A DNA stretch of 64,000 nt from Bacteroidota bacterium (GCA_947479455.1 CANJZE010000001.1:45106-109105); one strand, 5' to 3'. Positions 48,519-58,795 are shown, counted from the stretch's first letter. Notes: generated by a model from the sequence alone, not told the origin. Translations and numbers: made by a program.

Positions 48519-50447
48519 CTACTTATACTCCGCTATCTCCTCATTAATCTGCGCAACAAAATCAGCGAGTGATTTTACTCCTTGGTCGCCATGCCCTTGC
48601 TTACGAACGGCTACGGCATTGTCTGCTGCTTCCTTCTCTCCCACTACCAGCATGTAAGGCACTCTGCGCAATTCTGTATCGCGTATCTTCTTGCCAATCT
48701 TCTCGGCACGCTCGTCAATGGTTACTTCAATATTGTGCTTCTTTAATTCCGCACGAACCTGCTTAGCGTAATCCAGATACTTATCGCTGATAGGAAGAAT
48801 AGCCACCTGTTCAGGAGCCAACCATACAGGGAACTTACCGGCATAATGCTCTAACAAGAAACCAATCATACGCTCGTGTGTGCTGAGCGGTGCGCGGTGA
48901 ATAATGATAGGGCGTTCTTTTTCGTTGTTCTCGTTTACAAAACTCAAATCGAAACGCTCTGCCTGCGCAAAGTCAACCTGATTAGTAGCGATGGTGAATT
49001 CTTTACCAATAGCACTCCAAATCTGTATATCAATCTTCGGCCCGTAGAAAGCTGCTTCATCAGCCACTTCAATAAAAGGCAAACCTGATTTTACCAGTAC
49101 TCTTCGCACCATGTCTTCGGTTTCAATCCAAAGAGGTCCGTTGTCAATATATTTCTGTCCGAGTTTTTCCGGTGCGTGTTTACTAAAGCGCATCTGGTAT
49201 TTCTCAATGCCGAATATTTTGAAATACTTCACGTAAAGCTCGTTCACCTTCATGAACTCTTCTTCAAACTGGTCTTTAGTGCAGTAGATGTGCGCATCGT
49301 TCATTTGCATACTGCGCACGCGCATTAGTCCCATCAACTCACCGCTTTGCTCGTAGCGGTAACAGGTTCCATACTCTGCAAAACGCAAAGGCATATCGCG
49401 GTAACTCTTTGGCGTTGCACTAAATATTTTGTGATGATGCGGACAGTTCATCGCCTTCAAATAATATTTCGTTCCGTCCAGTTCCATTGGCGGAAACATC
49501 GAATCGGCATAATAAGGTAAGTGACCGCTGCGCAGATACAAAGCCTCTTTAGCAATGTGCGGAGATTTTACACGCACATAGCCTTGCTCGTTTTCATTCT
49601 TCTTAGCGAGTGCTTCGAGTTTCTCAATTAAAGCCGCGCCCTTTGGCAACCATAAAGGAAGACCAGGACCAACCTCATCATCAAAAGCAAAAATTTCAAG
49701 TTCCTTCCCAATCAACCGATGGTCGCGCTTCTTGGCTTCTTCAAGCATTGCCAAGTGAGCATCCAATTGCGCTTGCTTAGGAAAAGTGATTCCATAAATA
49801 CGGGTAAGCTGTTTGTTGTTCGAATCGCCTTTCCAATATGCACCGGCAATGTTTAACAGCTTGATTGCTTTAATGTAACCGGTAGATGGAATATGCGGTC
49901 CGCGACATAAGTCGGTAAAGTTTCCCTGTTTGTAGAAAGTAATCTCACCATCAGCTAAACCCGAAAGCAAATCGAGTTTATATTCATCGCCTTTCTCGGT
50001 AAAATATTTTACTGCTTCTGCTTTAGGCTTTTCGCTGCGCTCAAACTTATTATCCTGCTTCGCCAGTTCAAGCATCAACTTTTCAATGCGCTCTAAGTCT
50101 GCTTCGCTAAGAGTTTGACCGCCCATATCAATGTCGTAGTAGTAACCGTTATCTAACGGTGGACCTACCCAAAACTTCACACCGGGAAAAAGTGTTTCAA
50201 CCGCCTCTGCCATTAAGTGAGCAGATGAATGCCAGAAAGCTTTCTTGCCGCCTTCATCTTCAAACTTCAACAACTTAAGCGAAGCATCGCTGTTGATTGG
50301 TCGCGTTAAATCCCACACTTCATTATTCACTTCTGCAGCCACAACCGCCTTAGCCAAGCCTTGACTAATGCTTGCGGCTACATCATATGCACTTATTCCT
50401 TCGTTGTATTCCCGAACGCTTCCATCGGGCAGAGTAATCTTTATCAT
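48519..50447 (-). CDS. thrS: Threonyl-tRNA synthetase
   Basis: TGS domain MIKITLPDGSVREY, HSSAHLMAEAVE, MNCPHHHKIF, FAEYGTCYRYEQSGELMGLMRVRSMQMNDAHIYC. Start at 50447 preferred over 50561. Confidence 0.98.
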   Translation of the reverse strand: MIKITLPDGSVREYNEGISAYDVAASISQGLAKAVVAAEVNNEVWDLTRPINSDASLKLLKFEDEGGKKAFWHSSAHLMAEAVETLFPGVKFWVGPPLDNGYYYDIDMGGQTLSEADLERIEKLMLELAKQDNKFERSEKPKAEAVKYFTEKGDEYKLDLLSGLADGEITFYKQGNFTDLCRGPHIPSTGYIKAIKLLNIAGAYWKGDSNNKQLTRIYGITFPKQAQLDAHLAMLEEAKKRDHRLIGKELEIFAFDDEVGPGLPLWLPKGAALIEKLEALAKKNENEQGYVRVKSPHIAKEALYLRSGHLPYYADSMFPPMELDGTKYYLKAMNCPHHHKIFSATPKSYRDMPLRFAEYGTCYRYEQSGELMGLMRVRSMQMNDAHIYCTKDQFEEEFMKVNELYVKYFKIFGIEKYQMRFSKHAPEKLGQKYIDNGPLWIETEDMVRRVLVKSGLPFIEVADEAAFYGPKIDIQIWSAIGKEFTIATNQVDFAQAERFDLSFVNENNEKERPIIIHRAPLSTHERMIGFLLEHYAGKFPVWLAPEQVAILPISDKYLDYAKQVRAELKKHNIEVTIDERAEKIGKKIRDTELRRVPYMLVVGEKEAADNAVAVRKQGHGDQGVKSLADFVAQINEEIAEYK

Positions 50448-50564
50448 ACTATTCGAATTTAAATTGAATGAGGGGCGAATATAAAAATGCGAGCGTTTTG
50501 TTTGGAGGATTGATGTAAAAACAAAAACGAGTGCTAACATTGTCAGCCACCTAAATCTCAAACT

Positions 50565-52847
50565 ATGCTATCCATCCGAATCTGTTTGACACTTGCATTA
50601 GCTATCCTAATTTCTACTCTAGTATCGCAACCATACAATCCTTTAGCAAATCCAAAAGCAGTTGTTGTATCGGGCGGTGCACGTTTCACTATCCTTACCA
50701 ACCATGTCATTCGTTTAGAGTTTTCAAACGATAGCAACTTTACCAACGAAGCATCGCTCACTTTTATCAATAGAAATTTGCCTGTTCCTGAATTTACTTC
50801 CACGGTAAACAACGGCTGGCTCTTGATTAAAACCAAATATTGCACGCTTCATTATTTGCAAAACAGTGGGGCGTTTTACGCGCACAATTTGTTTATTGAA
50901 TATAACGACACCCAACATTCCTTTACTTGGAAACCTGGAACAAAAGACCACAAAAATTTGAAAGGCACTACTCGAACTTTAGATGGCTGCTCGGGCAAAT
51001 TCAGTTTCTATGGTCTTAAGAAAATTCAGTTGGAAGATGGAATTCTATCGCGCAACGGATGGACTTTGATTGATGATTCCGGTCGACCATTGTTTGATAA
51101 TTCCGATTGGCCATGGGTACAAAACCGCACAGGCGATTTGCAGGATTTTTATTTTTTCGGCTATGGCAATAACTACAAAGCCGCTCTCTACGATTTTTCT
51201 TTGGTAGCCGGAAAAATTTCTCTGCCGCCTAAATTTGCTTTCGGCATTTGGTATTCGCGCTATTGGAACTACACCGAAAACGAGTTGAAAGAAATTGCGA
51301 ATGAATATGAGCGCAATCAAATTCCGCTCGATGTGCTGGTGGTAGATATGGATTGGCATTTGACCGAACAATCGAGCCCCGAAATTTTTAATCGTTATAC
51401 ACCCAAGCCAAATGGCTGGACGGGTTTTACCTGGGAGAAAAAATATTTTCCGGACTACAAAGAATTTCTTTCATGGACAAACGAAAAGAATTTGCAAACC
51501 TGTTTGAATCTTCATCCCGCAGCAGGAGTGCAACAACACGAAGCCGCGTATCCTGCGTTTGCAAACGCAATGAACTTTGACACTACCAATCATGCCGCCA
51601 TTCCTTTCGACATCACGAACAAAAAGTTTGCGCAAAATTATTTCGATGTGTTGCTGCATCCTTACGAAAAAGACGGCATTGATTTTTGGTGGCTCGACTG
51701 GCAGCAATGGGGGCACACGAATATTAAAGGCGTGAATCCTACTTTCTATTTAAACTATGTGCACTTCAGCGACATGCAGCGTGAAGGAAAACGTCCGCTT
51801 ATTTTTCATCGTTGGGGCGGGCTCGGAAATCACCGTTATCAAATTGGTTTTTCGGGCGACTACTTTATCAATTGGAAATCGCTTGCGTATCAACCCGAGT
51901 TTACTGCTAATGCCGCTAACGTGGGCTTTGGATTTTGGAGTCACGATATTGGCGGGCACATGGCGGGTGGAATTAAAAATGAACACGACCCGGAATTATT
52001 TACGCGATGGGTTCAATGGGGCGCATTCAGTCCCATCTTTCGCACGCATGCAACTAAGAACGGTGAAATTGAAAGACGCATTTATAAATATCCAGAAGCA
52101 AATTTTAATGCGATGCGCAAAGTTTTGCAACAACGTTATGCTTTGCTGCCTTACATTTATACCATGGCGCGCTTCGCTTACGACTCTGCTGTCTCGCTCA
52201 TTCGCCCGATGTATTACGAGTTCCCCGACATGGAAAAGGCCTATCACTTAGAGCATCAGTATTTTTTCGGCAACAATATGATAGTGGCACCGGTTACAGT
52301 ATCTATGAAAGGAAAAGAAACTGTTTCACAAACTGTTTGGTTGCCCGAAGGCGATTGGTTCGATTACCGAAACAATAATTTACTCGAGGGCGGAAAAGAA
52401 ATTACAGCGAATTACGCTTTAGATGAAATTCCTGTATTTGTAAAAGCCGGAAGTATAATTCCTACACAAACACCAAAACTTCGTGTGGAAGGAACGGTGA
52501 TGGATACTTTGATACTGACTGTTTATCCTGCAACTACGTCATCATTTAATTTGTATGAAGACGAAGGCGGCAATGAAGATTATCGAAAAGACATTTGTTC
52601 GTTCACAAAATTTACTTGGCAAAAAAATGGTGGCTCTTCAGTTTTGAAAATAGAACCGGATGGGAAAAAATTTCCGCAGCAGGTAACTGAACGCAGTTAC
52701 GAAATCAGAATTCTGACAAGTGAAAAACCAACTTCAATAAAACAGGATGGAAAAACAATCGGTTGGATTTATGAGAAAAAAAATAAAGTGTTGACGATAA
52801 AAACTTTAAAAGAACCTATTGCCAATTCCGAAATTGAAATTCGTTGA
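50565..52847 (+). CDS. Glycoside hydrolase family 31 (alpha-glucosidase/alpha-xylosidase-like)
   Basis: PKFAFGIWYSRYW, LVVDMDWH, DFWWLDWQQWG, FWSHDIGGHMAG, RTHATKNGEIERRIYKY. Confidence 0.94.
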   Translation: MLSIRICLTLALAILISTLVSQPYNPLANPKAVVVSGGARFTILTNHVIRLEFSNDSNFTNEASLTFINRNLPVPEFTSTVNNGWLLIKTKYCTLHYLQNSGAFYAHNLFIEYNDTQHSFTWKPGTKDHKNLKGTTRTLDGCSGKFSFYGLKKIQLEDGILSRNGWTLIDDSGRPLFDNSDWPWVQNRTGDLQDFYFFGYGNNYKAALYDFSLVAGKISLPPKFAFGIWYSRYWNYTENELKEIANEYERNQIPLDVLVVDMDWHLTEQSSPEIFNRYTPKPNGWTGFTWEKKYFPDYKEFLSWTNEKNLQTCLNLHPAAGVQQHEAAYPAFANAMNFDTTNHAAIPFDITNKKFAQNYFDVLLHPYEKDGIDFWWLDWQQWGHTNIKGVNPTFYLNYVHFSDMQREGKRPLIFHRWGGLGNHRYQIGFSGDYFINWKSLAYQPEFTANAANVGFGFWSHDIGGHMAGGIKNEHDPELFTRWVQWGAFSPIFRTHATKNGEIERRIYKYPEANFNAMRKVLQQRYALLPYIYTMARFAYDSAVSLIRPMYYEFPDMEKAYHLEHQYFFGNNMIVAPVTVSMKGKETVSQTVWLPEGDWFDYRNNNLLEGGKEITANYALDEIPVFVKAGSIIPTQTPKLRVEGTVMDTLILTVYPATTSSFNLYEDEGGNEDYRKDICSFTKFTWQKNGGSSVLKIEPDGKKFPQQVTERSYEIRILTSEKPTSIKQDGKTIGWIYEKKNKVLTIKTLKEPIANSEIEIR

Positions 52848-52910
52848 AAATACTTGGTTGAAAAAAAATGCAGAGTATTATCAAAACATAGAAGGAGCCT
52901 ATCGTAAAAT

Positions 52911-53702
52911 CTACAAGCAAGATTTCACTCCGTCATACACTTCTTCATTGAGCACCTCCTGTATATTGCGGTTAACTTTTGTTTGACCAATCATTTTTCC
53001 AATGGTATGCGCTTTCATAAGTCTTGAAGGATAAGGCTGCATTAACTCGTTGATTTCATTTTCATCCAAATCATTTCTCAACCAAAGGGCTTCATCTTCT
53101 CTTCGCAAAATCAGCGGCATTCGCTTTTTTAGATTGTGGATGTAAGCCATCATGTCGTTGGCGGGTGTGGTAATAATTGAAAAGGTATTCGTGACTTCAC
53201 CGGTTTGCTTGTCCACCCAAGCAGCATAAATACCACCAAAACAAAAATCACGAATGACTTCCGATTGTTCATCATCAACAACCATAATTTGATAAGGGAA
53301 TTTTTTCGTGTCTGCATCGTGCCATTCATAAAAACCGGTTGCGGGAACAAGGCATCGTCTTATCATAATGCTGTCTTTGAAACTTGGTAAGTCAAAAATT
53401 GTTTCGCTTTTCGCATTCAGGTTGCTCTTTCTTCTTAGCAGTGCATCTTCTTTTGTTTTTACCCAATTAGGAATCAGCCCCCAATGGAAAAACTGAATTT
53501 CATCGGGTTTTTCCATCGTAATAATGGGAAGTGCTTTATGCTCAAATCCGGAGGTGTAATAGAAACTGAATCGCTCTTTGAAATTTTCCCAATCGCTTTG
53601 TGCTTGCAAAAGATTCCTGCGTTCGCCAAGCCGAAGTTTATACTTATTGACCAGTTGCTCACCGCTTTTATTTTTAATGAAGTTATTGTAGTTGTAGCAC
53701 AT
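52911..53702 (-). CDS. SOS response-associated peptidase (SRAP, YedK/HMCES family)
   Basis: MCYNYN (Cys2), FHWGLIPNWVK, NLNAKSETIFDLPSFKDSIMIRRCLVPATGFYEWH, IITTPANDMMAYIHNLKKRMPLIL. Confidence 0.94.
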   Translation of the reverse strand: MCYNYNNFIKNKSGEQLVNKYKLRLGERRNLLQAQSDWENFKERFSFYYTSGFEHKALPIITMEKPDEIQFFHWGLIPNWVKTKEDALLRRKSNLNAKSETIFDLPSFKDSIMIRRCLVPATGFYEWHDADTKKFPYQIMVVDDEQSEVIRDFCFGGIYAAWVDKQTGEVTNTFSIITTPANDMMAYIHNLKKRMPLILRREDEALWLRNDLDENEINELMQPYPSRLMKAHTIGKMIGQTKVNRNIQEVLNEEVYDGVKSCL

Positions 53703-53737
53703 GATTCTAAAGCAATTGAAAATATTTTCCTGAATAA

Positions 53738-54469
53738 TTACGCAAGCTCTTCCACCATTTGATCACTGAATTTGAGTGCAAATTTCCAGACTTCCAATAC
53801 ATCCTTAATTTGAATTTCATAAGGCTGATAAAGCGGGTTCAGCGAAACAAGTAACAGTGTTCCGTTTTGTTTGATACGATTGTAAGCGCGCTTAAAAACA
53901 ATTCCATCGTCCTTTGTTACAATCACATACCCTTGTCCGTTTTTAATGTCGTTCCAGTCATCAATGTAATGACAGGCAATCCATGAACGCTCACGTATGG
54001 GCAACATGGAATCTCCGCTTATCTGAAATGCCCGGTGCTTTTTGTCCTTCGGTAAAAACGGAAACTGATATGAAGGGAGCTTGCTGATAAACTCCGGATC
54101 GCCATAGCCTGCGGTGTAACCGGCCTTAGCTTTCACAGAAACCAATTCCACGTTGTCTTCATTTTTCTCATTTACCGTAGTAGCCAACACGCGCAGCTTA
54201 CTTCCTTTTATATATACATCTAAACCGCGCTCCAGTTCATGCAGTTGTGCGCCTGAAAGTTTTCTAAAATCAACGGTAAGAAGGGTATTGATGTTGACAT
54301 GAAAATATTCTGACACCAGTAGCAGGTTTTCGATAGAAGGATTCGAAATACCATGCTCATAATTATTGAGGATGCTGCGTTTCATGCCTATGAAGTCAGC
54401 CATATCTTGTTGCGAACGTTTTTTGCGTTCGCGAAGCACTTTAAGGTTGGTGCCGAAAAAATTTTTCAT
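53738..54469 (-). CDS. XRE-HTH/S24 (LexA-like) transcriptional repressor
   Basis: HTH MADFIGMKRSILNNYEHGISNPSIENLLLVSEYF; S24 AKAGYTAGYGDPEFISKLPSYQFP...FQISGDSMLPI...GIVFKRAYNRIK. Start at 54469 preferred. Confidence 0.9.
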   Translation of the reverse strand: MKNFFGTNLKVLRERKKRSQQDMADFIGMKRSILNNYEHGISNPSIENLLLVSEYFHVNINTLLTVDFRKLSGAQLHELERGLDVYIKGSKLRVLATTVNEKNEDNVELVSVKAKAGYTAGYGDPEFISKLPSYQFPFLPKDKKHRAFQISGDSMLPIRERSWIACHYIDDWNDIKNGQGYVIVTKDDGIVFKRAYNRIKQNGTLLLVSLNPLYQPYEIQIKDVLEVWKFALKFSDQMVEELA

Positions 54470-54498
54470 GCGCATTGTTTGTAAAATCAAAAATAATG

Positions 54499-54517
54499 TT
54501 GTTTAAATCATAAACAA
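54499..54517. promoter_or_regulatory. Inverted repeat TTGTTTA-N5-TAAACAA, candidate operator of the LexA-like repressor
   Basis: Perfect 7-bp arms in the short divergent intergenic region between the repressor and the Y-family polymerase. Confidence 0.55.
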
Positions 54518-54555
54518 GTAAATGACACAATCACTGTCAATTAAAATTTAACACT

Positions 54556-55788
54556 ATGCTCTCTACCATTTCAAAAGACCGAAGTATTGTTCACCTGGAT
54601 CTCGATACTTTTTTTGTATCGGTAGAAAGATTATTGAACAACAAACTCAATAACAAACCGGTTTTAGTAGGTGGTGTGAGTGACCGCGGTGTTGTTGCCT
54701 CATGCAGTTATGAAGCGAGAAGTTTCGGAATCTATTCCGGTCTCTCTATGAAAATTGCACGAAGACTTTGTCCCGAGGCAATAGTGGTTAAAGGCGATTC
54801 AGGAAAATACTCTAAGTATTCGCACATCATTACAGAAATCATTAAAGAGAAAATGCCGGTGGTAGAAAAAGCATCGGTTGATGAATTCTATCTTGACATG
54901 AGCGGAATGGATAAGATATTCGGCATCGTCAAATACTCCAACGAATTGCGCGACCGGATTATTAAAGAAACTGGATTGCCGATTTCGATGGGCATCTCAC
55001 AAAACAAAACAGTTTCAAAAGTTGCCACCGGTGAATCGAAACCCAATGGCAGAATGAAAGTGGATTGGGGAAGAGAAAAAGATTTTCTCGCTCCGCTTTC
55101 CGTGAAAAAAATTCCGAGTGTAGGAAATGAAACGTATCAGGTGCTAAGTGAACTCGGAATAAAAACCATCCACACTTTACAACAGATGCCTGAGCAGGCA
55201 ATGGAGAAAGTGCTTGGTAAAAACGGACAAACTATTTGGTTACGCGCACAGGGCATTGACAATACACCGGTGAAGCAATACTATGAACAGGAATCACTTT
55301 CAACAGAACGAACTTTTGATAAGGACACAATTGATGTAGCCAAGCTACGCACCATTCTCACCGCGATGGCAGAAGGGCTGGCCTATCAACTTCGCATGGG
55401 AAATAAACTCACCGCCTGCATTACCATAAAAGTCCGTTACTCGGATATGCAGACCTATTCGAAACAGGTGCGAATACCTTATTCCAGTTGCGACCATATC
55501 ATCATCAGCAAAGCATTGGAGATTTTTGTAGAACTGTTTTCGAGAAGGCAGTTGGTTCGGCTGATTGGTATGAAGTGCAGTCACCTCGTATCCGGTGGAC
55601 ACCAAATCAATTTACTGGAAGATTCGGTTGAACTTATTCAACTCTATCAGCAGATGGATTACCTGCGAAAAAAATATAAAGACAGCCGTGTGGTAACACG
55701 CGCACAAATCATGGATGTGAAAAATATGGGTGTATGGAATCCGTGGACTGGTGAACGACCCACACCACCGGCACACCGACACGCGTAA
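54556..55788 (+). CDS. dinB: Y-family DNA polymerase (Pol IV/DinB-like)
   Basis: VHLDLDTFFVSVERLLN, SCSYEARSFGIYSGLSMKIARRLCP, KASVDEFYLDMSGMDKIFG, MGISQNKTVSKVA; possible clamp motif QINLLED. Confidence 0.92.
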   Translation: MLSTISKDRSIVHLDLDTFFVSVERLLNNKLNNKPVLVGGVSDRGVVASCSYEARSFGIYSGLSMKIARRLCPEAIVVKGDSGKYSKYSHIITEIIKEKMPVVEKASVDEFYLDMSGMDKIFGIVKYSNELRDRIIKETGLPISMGISQNKTVSKVATGESKPNGRMKVDWGREKDFLAPLSVKKIPSVGNETYQVLSELGIKTIHTLQQMPEQAMEKVLGKNGQTIWLRAQGIDNTPVKQYYEQESLSTERTFDKDTIDVAKLRTILTAMAEGLAYQLRMGNKLTACITIKVRYSDMQTYSKQVRIPYSSCDHIIISKALEIFVELFSRRQLVRLIGMKCSHLVSGGHQINLLEDSVELIQLYQQMDYLRKKYKDSRVVTRAQIMDVKNMGVWNPWTGERPTPPAHRHA

Positions 55789-55864
55789 TTATAGAATGAA
55801 AAATAAAGAGATGAAATGCGCAGCATTCTATCTGTCCTTTAAAAAAAACGAATACAGATAAATT

Positions 55865-58795
55865 ATGTTTTTGAATTGCCACAGTTTTTTCAGTTTGAAC
55901 TATGGCGTGTTGTCAGTAGAAGAACTTTTACAATACGCGAAAGACAACGGAGTAACCCATCTTGCCTTAACGGACATCAACAACACATCCGGTTGTTTGG
56001 ATTTCATGCGTCATGCACCGAAGTATAATATTCATGCGAGTATCGGAATTGATTTCAGAAGAAGCACGGAGCAGTTGTATATCGGCATTGCAAATAATTT
56101 GGAAGGGGTCAGAGAATTGAACGAGTTCCTTTCCATTTATTCAATGAAGCATGAACCGGTTCCGCTTCAACCACCACAACTTCCGAATTGCACCGTCATC
56201 TATCCGTGGAAGAGAGAAATGAAATTTGAATTACGGTCGAATGAATGGATTGGTTTACGAGCGGGAGATATTGTTGCGTTCAGGCTGTATGGAAAAAAGA
56301 TAGACAGAAATAAACTGGTGATGTTGCCGACAGCATCTTTCAGAAACAAGAAAGATTTTAATACGCACCGTTTACTACGCGCCATCTTTCACAATGAGTT
56401 GCTGAGCAAACTTCCGAAAACAGAACAAGGAAGAGAGGAAGATAAATTCATTTCCTTAGATGAGCTAGCGAAAATCTATGAGGAGTATCCCGAAGCTATT
56501 CGGAACACAAAACAAATTCTCGAACAACCTGATATTGATTTTGAATTCGGTCAAGGCAAAAACAAAAAGTGTTTCACCGGTAATCACGAAGAAGATGTGA
56601 AGATGCTTCGCAGGTTGGCAGATGAAGGGCTGCGTTACCGTTATCCAAATCCAACGCCTCTGATTTTAGAACGACTCGAAACTGAACTTGCCACAATTGA
56701 ACAACTAAACTTCACTCCGTATTTTCTTATCAATTGGGACATCGTTCGCTTTGCATCTGAACAGGGATTCTTTCACATCGGCAGAGGAAGCGGAGCAAAT
56801 AGTTTAGTCGCTTATTGTTTACGCATCACTGATGTTGACCCGATAGAACTTGATTTATATTTCGAGCGTTTCATCAATCCATCAAGAAGAAATCCGCCCG
56901 ACTTCGATATTGATTTTTCGCATACCGACCGTGATATTGTTCGTGAATACATTTTCGAAAAGTATAAAGGTCATGTGGCGTTGGTTGGAAGTTACAGCAC
57001 GTTTGAACGAAAGTCCTGCATTCGTGAAATCGGAAAGGTCTTCGGATTACCCGATGATGAAATTGACAATCTGCAATCTGACCGGCTGAATAAAAAGAGT
57101 CTCGATAATTATGGACAGTTAGTGTTGCAATACGCGTCACACATTCATGGCTTACCGAATCAGCTGAGTGTTCATGCCTGTGGAATTTTGATTTCAGAAA
57201 AACCAATCACTTGCTACACACCGCTTGAATTATTTCCGGTTGGTTTTCCTTCTACACAATTCTCGATGCTCGAAGCAGAAGACGTTGGTTTGTACAAGTA
57301 TGACATTCTATCTCAACGTGGTCTCGGTCATATCAAAGATGCCGTTGAGTTGGTGAAGCAAAACAAAGGAGAAGAAATAGACATCCATAGGATACAGGAT
57401 TTTAAAAAAGATGAGCGCATCCGTCAGATGCTCAAAAACGGAAATACAGTCGGTTGCTTTTACGTGGAGTCACCGGCTATGCGTCAACTGCTTCGCAAAT
57501 TACAAGTGGAAGATTATCTCGGCCTGGTGGCAGCAAGCTCAGTAATCCGTCCTGGTGTTTCGAGTTCCGGTATGATGCGCGAATACATTCTGCGTTACCG
57601 GTATCCTGAAAAAAGAAAAGAAGCACACCCTAAGTTATTAGAGATAATGCCGGAAACTTATGGAGTGATGGTGTATCAGGAAGATGTGATTCGTGTAGCT
57701 CACATTTACGCTGGACTTACTTTGGAAGAAGCCGATGTGATGCGAAGAGGTATGAGCGGCAAGTTTCGTTCACGCGCAGAGTTCCAACATGTGAAAGAGA
57801 AATTTTTCTCTAACTGTAAAGACAAAGGTTATCCCGATGCAGAAGCCGCAGAGATATGGAGACAGATAGAAAGTTTTGCCGGTTACTCGTTTGCCAAGGG
57901 ACATTCCGCTTCTTATGCCGTAGAGAGTTATCAGAGTTTGTATCTCCGTGCTTACTATCCGGTGGAATTCATGACCGGTGTGCTGAATAATTTCGGAGGT
58001 TTTTATACCACTGAATTTTATCTGCATGAAGCAAGAATGCTCGGAGCGCAGATTGAATTGCCCTGTGTAAATAAGAGCGATAATCTGGCTGCACTTTTCG
58101 GAACAACTATTTACATGGGTTTCTGTTTGATAAAAGATTTAGAACAGAACACAATCAAAAATTTGCTTCATGCCAGAGTAACAGAAGGAACTTTTAAAAG
58201 CCTGAATGATTTTGTGAAGCGTGTATCTGTATCATTAGAGCAACTGAGAATTCTGATTCGCATTAAAGCTTTTCGTTTCACCGGTAACACCAGTAAAGAA
58301 CTTTTGTGGGATGCGCATCTGCTTTTAGGAAAAGTAAAAAAGACAATGCCGAAAAAAGAATTGTTTGAGGTAGCATCAACTTCTACTGAATTGCCAGCGC
58401 TCGAATATGATATTTACGAAGAAGCGTTGGACGAAATGAAAATTCTTTCCTTTCCGCATACTTCACCCTTTGCTCTTCTCAAAAAGCAATACAGTGGAAT
58501 GGTGTATGCGGAGGAACTTCTAAATCATCTCGGTAACGTAGTTTACATGGTCGGCTATTATGCGAACATCCGAAGAGTGATTACGATTCATGGAGACACG
58601 ATGTATTTCGGATGCTTCACCGACAGTAAAGGAACCTTGTTTGACACAGTGCATTTTCCGCAGTCAATCGAAAAACATCCGTTCACCGGTAAGGGCTGTT
58701 ACTTGCTGAAAGGAACTGTTCTTGAAGATTTTGGAGTTCCGAGTTTGGATGTGAGCAATATGCAGAGAATTGAGTGGGCGTTTAATGAAAGTTAA
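55865..58795 (+). CDS. DNA polymerase III alpha subunit-like protein (short DnaE, mutagenesis-type)
   Basis: N-terminal PHP-like region; GRGSGANSLVAYCLRITDVDPIELDLYFERFINPSRRNPPDFDIDFSHTDRDIV; PETYGVMVYQEDVIRVAH; FAGYSFAKGHSASYAVESYQSLYL. Confidence 0.93.
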   Translation: MFLNCHSFFSLNYGVLSVEELLQYAKDNGVTHLALTDINNTSGCLDFMRHAPKYNIHASIGIDFRRSTEQLYIGIANNLEGVRELNEFLSIYSMKHEPVPLQPPQLPNCTVIYPWKREMKFELRSNEWIGLRAGDIVAFRLYGKKIDRNKLVMLPTASFRNKKDFNTHRLLRAIFHNELLSKLPKTEQGREEDKFISLDELAKIYEEYPEAIRNTKQILEQPDIDFEFGQGKNKKCFTGNHEEDVKMLRRLADEGLRYRYPNPTPLILERLETELATIEQLNFTPYFLINWDIVRFASEQGFFHIGRGSGANSLVAYCLRITDVDPIELDLYFERFINPSRRNPPDFDIDFSHTDRDIVREYIFEKYKGHVALVGSYSTFERKSCIREIGKVFGLPDDEIDNLQSDRLNKKSLDNYGQLVLQYASHIHGLPNQLSVHACGILISEKPITCYTPLELFPVGFPSTQFSMLEAEDVGLYKYDILSQRGLGHIKDAVELVKQNKGEEIDIHRIQDFKKDERIRQMLKNGNTVGCFYVESPAMRQLLRKLQVEDYLGLVAASSVIRPGVSSSGMMREYILRYRYPEKRKEAHPKLLEIMPETYGVMVYQEDVIRVAHIYAGLTLEEADVMRRGMSGKFRSRAEFQHVKEKFFSNCKDKGYPDAEAAEIWRQIESFAGYSFAKGHSASYAVESYQSLYLRAYYPVEFMTGVLNNFGGFYTTEFYLHEARMLGAQIELPCVNKSDNLAALFGTTIYMGFCLIKDLEQNTIKNLLHARVTEGTFKSLNDFVKRVSVSLEQLRILIRIKAFRFTGNTSKELLWDAHLLLGKVKKTMPKKELFEVASTSTELPALEYDIYEEALDEMKILSFPHTSPFALLKKQYSGMVYAEELLNHLGNVVYMVGYYANIRRVITIHGDTMYFGCFTDSKGTLFDTVHFPQSIEKHPFTGKGCYLLKGTVLEDFGVPSLDVSNMQRIEWAFNES

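Noticed and set aside
52911-58795. Polymerase cassette as part of a mobile element or prophage
   Set aside because: Neighbouring genes are a GH31 enzyme and tRNA-Cys; no transposase, integrase or phage structural genes seen.
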